From: Luteimonas salinisoli
Lineage (GTDB): Bacteria > Pseudomonadota > Gammaproteobacteria > Xanthomonadales > Xanthomonadaceae
Length of the DNA stretch: 52,514 nt
Direction of reading: 5' to 3'
Assembly (NCBI RefSeq): GCF_013425525.1
Contig: NZ_JACCKA010000093.1
Coordinates: forward strand, 68,172-120,685
In this document: positions 1 to 7,599 of the stretch, one piece after another
Position numbering within the stretch: the first letter of the stretch is position 1
Layout of the letters: each line of letters opens with the position of its first letter
The notes under the pieces: generated by a model
What the model saw: only the letters and a program-made list of their open reading frames with translations
The model's database searches: none
Told to the model about the DNA's origin: nothing
Position numbers and translations under genes: made by a program

Positions 1-144
1 GGGCGCCGCACCGGCCCGCCCGCGAAGTTGCCCGCCCTTGCGGATCGCAATCCGCACCGCCTGCATCGCACGCCGGGGTCGCGACTTCCGTCGCTCCCAC
101 GCGGGCATCTTCGTACCAGCGCCGCCGCGTGCATCGCACGATGC

Positions 145-196
145 GCGTTCGCGTTCGCGTTCGCGGGTGCGGGTGCGGGTGCGGGTGCGGGTGCGG
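145..196. repeat. Hexanucleotide tandem repeats upstream of metX
   Basis: Three copies of GCGTTC (145-162) run directly into five copies of GCGGGT (163-192) and a partial sixth. Both units share the GCG start, so the array looks like one expanding hexamer that diverged. It ends about 30 bp before the candidate -10 box of metX. The rest of the first 236 bases shows no gene I can support. Confidence 0.85.
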
Positions 197-199
197 AAG

Positions 200-236
200 T
201 TAGCGGGCATTGCGCCACCCCGCTAGACTGCCGCGC
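200..236 (+). promoter_or_regulatory. Candidate metX promoter, leaderless arrangement
   Basis: A TAGACT -10 box lies at 224-229, exactly seven bases before the ATG at 237, with a weak TTAGCG at 200-205 as possible -35. A start site at the normal distance would fall on or next to the A of the ATG, giving a leaderless transcript. No Shine-Dalgarno sequence is visible. Inference only. Confidence 0.4.
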
Positions 237-1352
237 ATGACCGAGTTCATCCCGCCCGGCAGCCGCTTCCATGCGCTGTCCTCGCCGCTGCCGATGAAGC
301 GCGGCGGCACCCTGCACGGCGCGCGCATCGCCTACGAGACCTGGGGCTCGCTCGACGCAGCCCGCGGCAACGCCATCCTGGTCCTCACCGGCCTGTCCCC
401 GGATGCGCACGCGGCTTCCCACCAGGCCGACCCGTCGGCCGGCTGGTGGGAGGCGATGCTCGGTCCCGGCAAGGCGATCGACACCGACCGCTGGTTCGTG
501 GTCTGCGTCAACTCGCTGGGGAGCTGCAAGGGCTCCACCGGCCCGGCATCCCCTCATCCCGACGACGGCCGGCCCTGGCGCCTGCGCTTCCCCGACCTCT
601 CGGTCGAGGACGTGGCCGATACCGCCGCGCAGGTGGTGCGCGCGCTCGGCATCGGGCAGCTGGCCTGCGTGATCGGCAACTCGATGGGAGGCATGAGCGC
701 GCTGGCCTTCCTGCTGCGCCATCCCGGGCTGGCGCGCAACCACGTCAACATCTCCGGCGCCGCGCGGGCACTGCCGTTCTCGATCGCGATCCGCTCGCTG
801 CAGCGCGAGGCGATCCGCCTCGATCCGGACTGGAACGGCGGCGACTACGACGAGGACACCTATCCCGAGAGCGGGATGCGCATGGCCCGCAAGCTCGGCG
901 TGATCACCTACCGCTCGGCGCTGGAATGGGACGGGCGCTTCGGCCGCGTGCGGCTGGACTCGGACCGCCGCGACGACGAGGATCCCTTCGGCCTGGAATT
1001 CGAGGTGGAGAGCTATCTCGAAGGGCACGCGCGCCGGTTCGTGCGTCGCTTCGATCCCAACAGCTACCTCTATCTCAGCCGCTCGATGGACTGGTTCGAC
1101 ATCGGCGAGAGCGTGGGCGGCGACACCGACGCGGGCCTGGCGCGCATCCGCGTGGAGAAGGCGCTGGCGATCGGCGTGGAGACCGACATCCTGTTCCCGC
1201 TGCAGCAGCAACGGCAGATCGCCGACGGCCTGCGCGCCGGAGGCGCCGATGCCAGCTTCCTGCCGCTGCCCTCGCCGCAGGGGCACGACGCGTTCCTGGT
1301 CGACATCGCCCGGTTCGGACCGGCGGTGGCGGAGTTTCTGCAGACGATCTAG
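237..1352 (+). CDS. metX: MetX-family O-succinyltransferase (serine/homoserine)
   Basis: Alpha/beta-hydrolase acyltransferase of the MetX family, 371 aa. It transfers an acyl group from acyl-CoA to the hydroxyl of homoserine or serine, feeding Met or Cys synthesis in the cytoplasm. The nucleophile elbow GNSMGGM places the catalytic Ser at about 149. The Asp (GVETDILFP) and His (PQGHDAFL) of the triad are present near the C-terminus. The oxyanion/substrate loop reads VNSLGSCKGSTGPAS instead of the usual NVLGGC-GTTGP of acetyltransferases. As I recall, Xanthomonadaceae members of this family were assigned as L-serine O-succinyltransferases, so substrate and donor should not be assumed to be homoserine and acetyl-CoA. 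The ATG at 237 was chosen because the family N-terminus begins there; an ATG at 210 would add nine unrelated residues. A REP element follows. Confidence 0.9.
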   Translation: MTEFIPPGSRFHALSSPLPMKRGGTLHGARIAYETWGSLDAARGNAILVLTGLSPDAHAASHQADPSAGWWEAMLGPGKAIDTDRWFVVCVNSLGSCKGSTGPASPHPDDGRPWRLRFPDLSVEDVADTAAQVVRALGIGQLACVIGNSMGGMSALAFLLRHPGLARNHVNISGAARALPFSIAIRSLQREAIRLDPDWNGGDYDEDTYPESGMRMARKLGVITYRSALEWDGRFGRVRLDSDRRDDEDPFGLEFEVESYLEGHARRFVRRFDPNSYLYLSRSMDWFDIGESVGGDTDAGLARIRVEKALAIGVETDILFPLQQQRQIADGLRAGGADASFLPLPSPQGHDAFLVDIARFGPAVAEFLQTI

Positions 1353-1362
1353 CGTCGTGCCC

Positions 1363-1469
1363 GTAGGAGCGGCCCATGGCCGCGAAGGCCGCGGCAGGCC
1401 CCGGCCGGATCGGCGGCGATTCCGGGCGTTGCAGACCGCGTCGGCTTTCGCGTGCATGGCACGCTCCTA
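1363..1469. repeat. GTAG-type REP pair (inverted)
   Basis: The left half starts GTAGGAGCGGCCCATGGCC and the right half ends GCATGGCACGCTCCTA, about 107 bp in total, with a non-conserved centre. The same two halves recur at 2294, 2426, 11142, 17673, 19838 and 44481. It lies between the convergent ends of metX and rlmB. Such elements are moved by RAYT-type transposases, and none is in the window. Confidence 0.85.
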
Positions 1470-1515
1470 TGACGGCGCCACCCCTGCCGTAGACACGAAA
1501 TCCACGCCGCGGGCG

Positions 1516-2265
1516 TCAGCCCGCCTGCCGCTGCCGCACCGCCTCGAACAGCACCACGCCGGTGGCGACCGAGACGTTGAGGCTTTCGAAGCCGCCGGGC
1601 ATCGGGATCGAGGCCAGCCCGTCGCAGTGTTCGCGGGTGAGCCTGCGCAGGCCCTCGGCCTCGCCGCCCAGCACCAGCGCGACGTTGCCGCGCAGGTCCA
1701 GGCCGTACACCGAATCGCCCGCGTCGCCGGCCAGCCCGTAGAGCCACACCCCGAGCTTCTGCAGCTCGCGCAGCGCCCGCGCCAGGTTGCTGGCGCGGAT
1801 GATCGGCACGATGTCGGCGGCCCCCGCCGAGGTCTTGCGCACGGTGGCGTTGACCTGCACCGACTTGTCCTTGGGGATGATCACCGCGGTCACACCGGCG
1901 GCCGCGGCGCTGCGCAGGCAGGCGCCGAGGTTGTGCGGGTCCTGCACGCCGTCGAGCACCAGGACGAGCGCGCGCCCTCCGGCGGCCTCTACCAGCCCCG
2001 GCAGCTCGTGTTCGTCCCAGGTCCGCGCCGCCGCGTAGCGCGCTGCGACGCCCTGGTGACGCAGGCCGCCGGCGACGCCGTCCAGCGCCTGCTGGGCGAC
2101 GCGGCGCACGTCGATGTCCTTGCGCCGCGCCTCGACCTCGATCGCCGCGAGCCGCGGGTTCCTGCCGCCCGCCTCCAGCAGCACTTCGCGTACGTTCTCG
2201 GCGTCGTGCTCGACGGCGGCGGAGACGGCATTGATGCCGGCGATCCAGTGGTTGTCCTTGCTCAT
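1516..2265 (-). CDS. rlmB: 23S rRNA (guanosine-2'-O-)-methyltransferase RlmB
   Basis: SPOUT-class (SpoU/TrmH) methyltransferase, 249 aa, the usual size for RlmB, which methylates G2251 in the ribosomal P-loop of 23S rRNA using SAM. An N-terminal L30e-like RNA-binding substrate domain opens with HWIAGINAV. It is followed by the three SPOUT motifs that form the knotted SAM site: LDGVQDPHNLGACLR (motif 1), ALVLGGEAEGLRRL (motif 2) and IPMPGGFESLNVSVA (motif 3). The start at 2265 gives the canonical MSKDNHW N-terminus. It lies downstream of rnr on the same strand, with two REP elements between them, an arrangement known from E. coli (rnr-rlmB). Confidence 0.95.
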   Translation of the reverse strand: MSKDNHWIAGINAVSAAVEHDAENVREVLLEAGGRNPRLAAIEVEARRKDIDVRRVAQQALDGVAGGLRHQGVAARYAAARTWDEHELPGLVEAAGGRALVLVLDGVQDPHNLGACLRSAAAAGVTAVIIPKDKSVQVNATVRKTSAGAADIVPIIRASNLARALRELQKLGVWLYGLAGDAGDSVYGLDLRGNVALVLGGEAEGLRRLTREHCDGLASIPMPGGFESLNVSVATGVVLFEAVRQRQAG

Positions 2266-2293
2266 GGCGTCGGCTCCGGGCGGGGTGCATATT

Positions 2294-2401
2294 GTAGGAG
2301 CGTGCCATGCACGCGAAAGCCGGCGCGATTGCCGGTACCTAGAATCGCCGCCCGACTGGACGGGACTTCCCTCGGCCTTCGCGGCCATGGGCCGCTCCTA
2401 C
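2294..2401. repeat. GTAG-type REP pair (inverted)
   Basis: Left half GTAGGAGCGTGCCATGCACG, right half GCGGCCATGGGCCGCTCCTAC. Both half types seen at 1363 occur here in swapped order. It is the first of two copies in the rlmB-rnr gap. Confidence 0.85.
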
Positions 2402-2425
2402 AGGGGAGCCGACGCTGCCGCCCTC

Positions 2426-2531
2426 GTAGGAGCGTGCCATGCACGCGAAGGCCGGCGCGGCCGGCCAGACCTGGAATCGCCGCCAACCGGCTGGAGGCTC
2501 CCGCGGCCTCGCGGCCATGGGCCGCTCCCAC
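2426..2531. repeat. GTAG-type REP pair (inverted)
   Basis: Left half GTAGGAGCGTGCCATGCACG, right half GCGGCCATGGGCCGCTCC, in the same orientation as the copy at 2294 and only 24 bp from it. It ends five bases before the rnr stop codon. Stem-loops in this position may protect or terminate the rnr message (inference). Confidence 0.85.
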
Positions 2532-2536
2532 GGGGG

Positions 2537-4960
2537 TCAATACTTCTGCTTGCTGCGCTTGGCCGGCTTGCCGCGCTGTGCCTGCGCTTCCGGCGCCTGC
2601 GCGCCTTCCTCCACCAGGCCGAAGTCGATCTTGCGCTCCTCCAGGCTGGCCTTGAGCACGCGCACCGTGACACGGTCGCCGAGCCGGAACTCGCGGCCGC
2701 GGCGCTGCCCGGTCAATGTCTTGCGCACCGGGTCGAAGTGATAAAAGTCCTGCGGCAGCTGGGTGACGTGGATCAGGCCGTTGACCTTGGACTGGTCCAG
2801 CTCGACGAACAGGCCGAAGCTGGTCACGCCGCTGATCACGCCGTCGAACTCGCCGCCCACGTGCTGCTCCATCCACGCCGCCCGGTAGCGCTCGTCGACC
2901 TCGCGCTGGGCTTCGTCGGCGCGGCGCCCGCGCTCCGAACTCTGCAGCGACAGCGCCGCCATCTCGCGGTTGCCGTACTGGAACGCCGAGACCGGCTTGC
3001 CGGCGAGCATGTGCTTGATCGCGCGATGCACCAGCAGATCCGGATAACGCCGGATCGGCGAGGTGAAATGGGCATAGGCCTCCAGCGCCAGGCCGAAATG
3101 GCCGATGTTGTCCGGCGCGTACACCGCCAGGCTCTGGCTGCGCAGCAGCACCGACTCGATCAGCGGACCGTCCGGGCGCTCGCGCACCTTGGCCAGCAGA
3201 TTGGTGAAGTCCTTCGGCCGCACCCGGCCCCACGGCGGCATGCGCAGCTGGAACTCCTTGAGGAACTCCAGCAGGTCCGCGTACTTGGACTCCGGCGGCT
3301 TGTCGTGGATCCGGTACGGGGCGGGCACTTCGGCCTCGAGCAGGAACTTGGCCGCCTCGACGTTGGCGGCGATCATGCACTCCTCGATCAGCTTGTGGGC
3401 GTCGTTGCGCGCCAGCATCCCCGCCTGCACCACCTCGCCGCGGTTGTCGAGCACGAAGCGGACCTCGGAGGTCTCGAACTCGATCGCGCCGCGCCGCGTC
3501 CTGGCCTTGGCCAGCAGCTGGTAGAGCTGATGCAGCCGGCGCAGCTGCGGCATCAGCGCGCCGACCTGCTCCTGCGCCTCCGGATCCTCCTCGCCCACCG
3601 CCTGCCACACCTGGGTGTAGGTCAGCCGCGCGTGCGAATGCATCACCGCCTCATAGAACTGCGAATCGCGCACGGTGCCGTCGCGGCCCACGTGCATGTC
3701 GCAGACGAAGCACAGCCGGTCCACCTGCGGGCGCAGCGAGCAGATGCCGTTGGACAGCGTCTCGGGGAGCATCGGCACCACGAAACCGGGGAAATACACG
3801 CTGGTCGCGCGCAGTTGCGCCTCGTCGTCGAGCGGGCTGCCCGGGCGCACGTAGTGCGAGACGTCGGCGATCGCCACCAGCAGGCGGAAGCCGTCGCGGG
3901 TGGGCTCGCACCAGACCGCGTCGTCGAAGTCCTTGGCGTCCTCGCCGTCGATGGTGACCAGCGGCAGCTTGCGCAGGTCGACGCGGCCCTTCGCCTCGGC
4001 GGCGCCGACCTGCAGCGGCACCGCGGTGGCCTCGTCCAGCGCGGCCTGCGGGAACTCGTGCGGCAGGTCGTGGCCATGGATTGCGGCCTCCACCACCAGC
4101 GATGGCGTCAGCGCATCGCCGAGCACCGCGAGGATGCGGCCGATCGGCGGCCGCCGCGTATCCGCGGCCTGGACGATCTCGCACACCACCAGCTGGCCGT
4201 GCTGCGCCTCCAGGCGCGCGTCGACCGGGATCTGCACGTTGCGCTGGATGCGGCGGTCGTCGGGTACCACGAAACTGATCCCGGATTCGATGGTGAAGCG
4301 ACCGATCAGCCGGTTCAGGCGGCGCTCCAGCACCTCGACGATCACCCCCTCGCGGCGGCCGCGGCGGTCGACTCCCGACACGCTGGCCATCACCCGGTCG
4401 CCGTGCATCGCCTTGCGCATCTCGTAAGGCGGCAGGAACAGGTCGTCGCCGGCGCCGCTGTCCGGGCGCAGGAAGCCGAAACCGTCCGGGTTGGCGATCA
4501 CCGTGCCGGCGATCAGGTCCAGCTGCGACGCCGGCGCATAGCCGCCGCGGCGGTTCTGCAGCAGCTGGCCATCGCGCACCATCGCGCCCAGGCGCTTGGC
4601 CAGGGCGTCGAAGCGGTCCGGTTCGGTCAGGCCCAACTGCTCGGACAGCTCGTGCGCCGACTGGGGGCCCTCGGCCTCGGCCAGCAGTTGCAGGATCGCC
4701 TCACGGCTCGCGATCGGGTTGGCGTAGCGGTTGGCTTCGCGGTCGGCATGGGGATCGGCCGGTGTCCGGCCGCCACCGCCCCTGCGGCGTCCTTCGGGCG
4801 CGGCGCCGCCGCTGGCGGAGGCCGTCTCCGGCATCCAGGGCGGTGGCTTCGCGCCGCGCCCGGCGCGGCCGCCGCCGGCCTTGGCCTGTCCAGGGGGGGC
4901 GTCCTGCGGGGACGACTGCTTGCCGCGGCGGCTGCCGCGCTTTCCGGGTGTTTTCGCCAT
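2537..4960 (-). CDS. rnr: Ribonuclease R
   Basis: 3'-5' processive exoribonuclease of the RNase II/R family, 807 aa, close to the E. coli length. It degrades structured RNA, including rRNA and mRNA fragments. Order of domains: a basic, low-complexity N-terminal extension (MAKTPGKRGSRRGK, about 70 residues), a winged-helix RNase R domain, two cold-shock domains, the RNB catalytic domain with the metal-binding GEDAKDFDDAVW motif, an S1 domain (GVISGVTSFGLFVEL), and a short Lys-rich tail (GKPAKRSKQKY). The start at 4960 follows the family N-terminus. The tRNA-Leu gene is divergent, 115 bp away. Confidence 0.95.
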   Translation of the reverse strand: MAKTPGKRGSRRGKQSSPQDAPPGQAKAGGGRAGRGAKPPPWMPETASASGGAAPEGRRRGGGGRTPADPHADREANRYANPIASREAILQLLAEAEGPQSAHELSEQLGLTEPDRFDALAKRLGAMVRDGQLLQNRRGGYAPASQLDLIAGTVIANPDGFGFLRPDSGAGDDLFLPPYEMRKAMHGDRVMASVSGVDRRGRREGVIVEVLERRLNRLIGRFTIESGISFVVPDDRRIQRNVQIPVDARLEAQHGQLVVCEIVQAADTRRPPIGRILAVLGDALTPSLVVEAAIHGHDLPHEFPQAALDEATAVPLQVGAAEAKGRVDLRKLPLVTIDGEDAKDFDDAVWCEPTRDGFRLLVAIADVSHYVRPGSPLDDEAQLRATSVYFPGFVVPMLPETLSNGICSLRPQVDRLCFVCDMHVGRDGTVRDSQFYEAVMHSHARLTYTQVWQAVGEEDPEAQEQVGALMPQLRRLHQLYQLLAKARTRRGAIEFETSEVRFVLDNRGEVVQAGMLARNDAHKLIEECMIAANVEAAKFLLEAEVPAPYRIHDKPPESKYADLLEFLKEFQLRMPPWGRVRPKDFTNLLAKVRERPDGPLIESVLLRSQSLAVYAPDNIGHFGLALEAYAHFTSPIRRYPDLLVHRAIKHMLAGKPVSAFQYGNREMAALSLQSSERGRRADEAQREVDERYRAAWMEQHVGGEFDGVISGVTSFGLFVELDQSKVNGLIHVTQLPQDFYHFDPVRKTLTGQRRGREFRLGDRVTVRVLKASLEERKIDFGLVEEGAQAPEAQAQRGKPAKRSKQKY

Positions 4961-5031
4961 TGCCGGGATGGTACACGCGGCGCCGCCGCAGTGGCGTGAT
5001 CCGACCGTCCGGGCGGGGGTCCGTCGGAACG

Positions 5032-5060
5032 TTGACAACCCCGCCCCTGCACCGCAACAT
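5032..5060 (+). promoter_or_regulatory. Candidate promoter of tRNA-Leu(CAG)
   Basis: A perfect TTGACA -35 box at 5032-5037 is followed after 17 bp by CAACAT (5055-5060), a weak -10 box. A start about seven bases on would lie roughly ten bases before the mature tRNA 5' end. Confidence 0.55.
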
Positions 5061-5075
5061 ACGCGCCCTCGACCC

Positions 5076-5162
5076 GCCCAGGTGGCGGAATTGGTAGACG
5101 CACTAGCTTCAGGTGCTAGCGGGGGCAACTCCGTGGAGGTTCGAGTCCTCTCCTGGGCACCA
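5076..5162 (+). tRNA. tRNA-Leu (anticodon CAG)
   Basis: The acceptor stem GCCCAGG (5076-5082) pairs with CCTGGGC (5152-5158), followed by encoded ACCA. The 87-nt length and long variable arm (CGGGGGCAACTCCGTG) are typical of class II tRNA-Leu. The anticodon stem CTAGC/GCTAG frames the loop TTCAGGT, giving CAG, which reads CUG, the major Leu codon in a genome of this composition. Confidence 0.95.
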
Positions 5163-5205
5163 TGGGTCGAGCGATGCAGTCCGGGCTCCATGCCGGGCGC
5201 CAGGG

Positions 5206-5231
5206 AACCCCGCAGAACGCGGGGTTTTTTT
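5206..5231 (+). terminator. Intrinsic terminator after tRNA-Leu(CAG)
   Basis: CCCCGC (5208-5213) pairs with GCGGGG (5219-5224) around an AGAAC loop, followed by seven Ts. It lies 44 bp after the tRNA, and the adjoining AA/TT extends the stem. Confidence 0.9.
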
Positions 5232-5339
5232 GTGCCTGCGCGCCGGCGGCGGAAATCGGGGTGCTGGCGGTCCCGCGGCCGCGCAGCGGCACGCGCCCGC
5301 GTGACGCACCGTTGACGGGCGCGCAGGCATAAGCGGCCG

Positions 5340-5840
5340 ATGAAGGTGCCGCTGCTCCCGTCGCTGCTTCTTGCCGTGCTGCTGCCCGCCCTCGCCGAGT
5401 GCGACCGCTATCCGCGCGATGCGGCCGGCAGCACCGAGCGCGCGGATCGCGCGGCGATTCGCGTTGGACTCAGCCACGAGCCGCCGTTCGTGGTGGTGCC
5501 GGCCGACGGCGGCGCGCCCTCGGGGGCCGAGGTCGAGATGCTCGCGGAACTGGCGCGCGGTCGCGGGACCCGCATCGAGTGGGTGGTCGGCGGCCACGAC
5601 GCGCTGATGCGCGAGCTCAAGGAGTTCCGGCTGCACGCGGTCGCCGGCGGCCACCTGCGCAGATCGCCCTGGAAGCCCGAGGTCGGCTGGTCGCGCGAGT
5701 ATCACCTGCGCCCCGCCGCGTCGGGGCCGCTCCACGCGCGCCGGCTGGCCCTTCCGCCCGGGGAGAATGCATGGCAGCTCGCGGTCGACGGCTTCCTGCA
5801 TTCCCGCCAGGCGCGCGCGGCCATGGCGAGTGGCCGATGA
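5340..5840 (+). CDS. Short periplasmic solute-binding-like protein
   Basis: Small exported protein, 166 aa. A hydrophobic signal sequence (residues 1-20) ends LPALAEC; the Cys could be a lipid anchor, but Glu at -1 is poor for a lipobox. The segment IRVGLSHEPPFVVV followed by GAEVEMLAELARGRG is the first lobe of a family 3 solute-binding fold. At about 145 mature residues the protein is too short for both lobes of a normal amino-acid-binding protein, so it may be a reduced, non-transporting sensor or scaffold. No permease or ATPase gene is nearby. It overlaps the next gene by ATGA, so the two are probably translated together. Function not established. Confidence 0.65.
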   Translation: MKVPLLPSLLLAVLLPALAECDRYPRDAAGSTERADRAAIRVGLSHEPPFVVVPADGGAPSGAEVEMLAELARGRGTRIEWVVGGHDALMRELKEFRLHAVAGGHLRRSPWKPEVGWSREYHLRPAASGPLHARRLALPPGENAWQLAVDGFLHSRQARAAMASGR

Positions 5841-6829
5841 GCGGCGCGGAGGCAGTCAAGCTGCGCGACATGCGCGGCCTGCCCGCAGCGCAGCGCGCGG
5901 CGCTGGCGCACGCGCGCCGTCTGTGCTGGTGGTCGCTGCTGTGGATGAGCCTGGTCTCGGCGATGATGTACTCGGTGATGGGCGGTTCGCAGGCGATGAA
6001 GACCGCCTTCGTCGAGGACCTGCTGAGCCTGCTGCCGCCGCTCGCCTTCCTGATCGCCTCGCGCTTCCAGGCGCGGCCCGCCGACGAGGAGTACGTCAAC
6101 GGCCGCACCCGCGCGTTCGATATCAATTTCCTGATCGCCGGCGCGGCGCTCGCCGGGTTCGGGCTGTTGCTGCTCTGGGACGGCCTGCACACCCTGCTCA
6201 CCGCGACCCATCCGGTGATCGGCACCGTGCTGATCGGCGACGCCGTGGTCTGGAAGGGCTGGCTGATGATCGGTGCGCTGCTGCTGTCGGCGATCCCGCC
6301 GGCCATCCTCGGCCGCCGCAAGCTGAAACTGTCGCGCAAGCTGTCGCTCAAGCCACTGCACGCCGACGCCGACATGGGCAAGGCCGACTGGAGTACCGCC
6401 CTCGCCGGCGTGGCCGGAATCGTCGGGATCGGCTTCGGACTCTGGTGGGCGGACGCGGCCGCGGCGGTGTTCATCTCCGCAAGCGTGCTGCACGATGGCC
6501 TGACCAACCTGAAAGGCGCGATACGCGACATGCACGATGCGCGTCCGCAGCGCATCGATCGCAGCGATCCGGATCCCCTGGTCGGGAAGGTGCACGATGC
6601 GGTATGCGGCCTCGAGTGGGTGGAAACCTGCCGGGTGCGCTTCCACGAGGAGGGCTTTCGGCTGTCGGGCGTGGTGTTCGTGCAGGCGCGCGACGGCGTG
6701 ACCACCCCCGGGCGGCTCCGGCAGGCGCACGAGGCCGCACGCGCAGCGCACTGGCGCATCGACGAGATCATCGTCACGCTGCTGGGCGAAGAGCCCGAGG
6801 ACGGCGAGGGCGATCAGGCCGCGACCTGA
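5837..6829 (+). CDS. Divergent cation diffusion facilitator (CDF) family protein
   Basis: Inner-membrane protein, 330 aa, with about six hydrophobic segments and a C-terminal soluble domain (about 235-320) ending IDEIIVTLLGEE, the layout of CDF metal/proton antiporters. It begins on the ATGA that ends the previous gene. The family landmarks are blurred. The TM2 metal-site region reads AFVEDLLSLLPPLAF, the YGxGR loop reads EEYVNGRTRAFDI, and the TM5 region reads HADADMGKADWSTALAG. Because the usual HxxxD pairs are not clearly kept, metal specificity, or transport of a metal at all, cannot be inferred. It is co-transcribed with the short solute-binding-like protein and convergent with the ferritin-like gene. 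Confidence 0.75.
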   Translation: MSGAEAVKLRDMRGLPAAQRAALAHARRLCWWSLLWMSLVSAMMYSVMGGSQAMKTAFVEDLLSLLPPLAFLIASRFQARPADEEYVNGRTRAFDINFLIAGAALAGFGLLLLWDGLHTLLTATHPVIGTVLIGDAVVWKGWLMIGALLLSAIPPAILGRRKLKLSRKLSLKPLHADADMGKADWSTALAGVAGIVGIGFGLWWADAAAAVFISASVLHDGLTNLKGAIRDMHDARPQRIDRSDPDPLVGKVHDAVCGLEWVETCRVRFHEEGFRLSGVVFVQARDGVTTPGRLRQAHEAARAAHWRIDEIIVTLLGEEPEDGEGDQAAT

Positions 6830-6837
6830 GGCGGGGC

Positions 6838-7350
6838 TCAGCGCCTGGCGAGCTCCGGTGCATTCGGTTCGCGCTGCAGGAACTCCTGCACGATGCCTTC
6901 GTGGTTCGCGCGCAACCACTCGGCCATCGCCAGTTCCTGCTGCAGGATGCGGTTGCAGACCTCGGCGATGTCGCTCTCGCCGGCGGCCTCGGCGGCGATC
7001 ACCAGCGCGCGGTAGGTGGCCACCTCGAGGTATTCGAAGGCATATCCGGCGCCGATGCCCTTGACCACCTCGTCGCTCATCAGCGCGGTCCCGAGGGCCT
7101 GCATCGAGCCGATTGCGGTAGCCGCCATGCCCTGTGCGGCCGGCACCGCCCCGCCCAGCCGCTCGATGCAGCCCCTGACCTCGTCGGCCTGCTGCCGCGT
7201 CTCGGCCGCGTGCCCGAGAACCCGGTTGCGCAGGCTGGTGTAGTGCTCCAGGCGCTTGCCCAGCGCACTCATCATCGTTTCCGACTGCTGTTCCATCGCA
7301 TAGGCGTCCTGCAGCCATTTCAGCAGGCGTTCGCGGGTGGATGTCGACAT
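6838..7350 (-). CDS. DUF892 / YciE-like ferritin-like protein
   Basis: Cytoplasmic four-helix-bundle protein, 170 aa, of the YciE/YciF (DUF892) ferritin-like family, often linked with stress responses. Helices carry the expected Glu/His pattern: EQQSETMM, HAAETRQQADEV, AFEYLEVATYRAL and QQELAMAEWL. The start at 7350 has a strong ribosome site (AGGAGG, about seven bases upstream) and gives MSTSTRERLLKWL; a longer frame upstream lacks family similarity. The gene stands alone and converges with the CDF gene. Whether it holds a di-iron centre cannot be shown from sequence alone. Confidence 0.8.
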   Translation of the reverse strand: MSTSTRERLLKWLQDAYAMEQQSETMMSALGKRLEHYTSLRNRVLGHAAETRQQADEVRGCIERLGGAVPAAQGMAATAIGSMQALGTALMSDEVVKGIGAGYAFEYLEVATYRALVIAAEAAGESDIAEVCNRILQQELAMAEWLRANHEGIVQEFLQREPNAPELARR

Positions 7351-7532
7351 CGCAAGGCTCCTCCTGATCCCGGCCCGCGGTGTGCGGGGCGCGGGGCACG
7401 ATGATGGCGCCCGCGGCGCCAAGCCGGCGTGAGGCCGGACCGCGGCCCTTTCCGCCATCGCCATGAGGCGATCGTGCACGGGCAGCGATCGGCCGGCGCC
7501 CCCCGATTCCCCTCCGCCGTACGGTCGGCAAC

Positions 7533-7538
7533 TACAAT
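7533..7538 (+). promoter_or_regulatory. Candidate -10 box for cydDC
   Basis: TACAAT sits in the gap between the divergent DUF892 and cydD genes, 61 bases before the chosen cydD start. No clear -35 box is seen. An in-frame ATG at 7537 overlaps the box and is therefore unlikely to be the start. Confidence 0.35.
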
Positions 7539-7599
7539 GACGCCGTCGTTCCGTCCGGCCGGCGCCCTGCCGCCGCCCCTACTCCCCTCGCGATCCCGC

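Noticed and set aside
145..196. Possible CRISPR-like array
   Set aside because: Units are six bases long without spacers; it is a simple tandem repeat. No CRISPR array was seen anywhere in the window.
1249..2655. Long plus-strand frame running from metX through a REP element into rlmB/rnr antisense
   Set aside because: It crosses a REP palindrome and the opposite strand of two confirmed genes; no ribosome site and no protein-like sequence.
2114..4999. 961-codon open frame antisense to rnr (and similar long frames antisense to vgrG, tssM, asnB and the M28 gene)
   Set aside because: They mirror the codon periodicity of real genes in GC-rich DNA; the translations are low-complexity His/Arg/Gln-rich and match no family.
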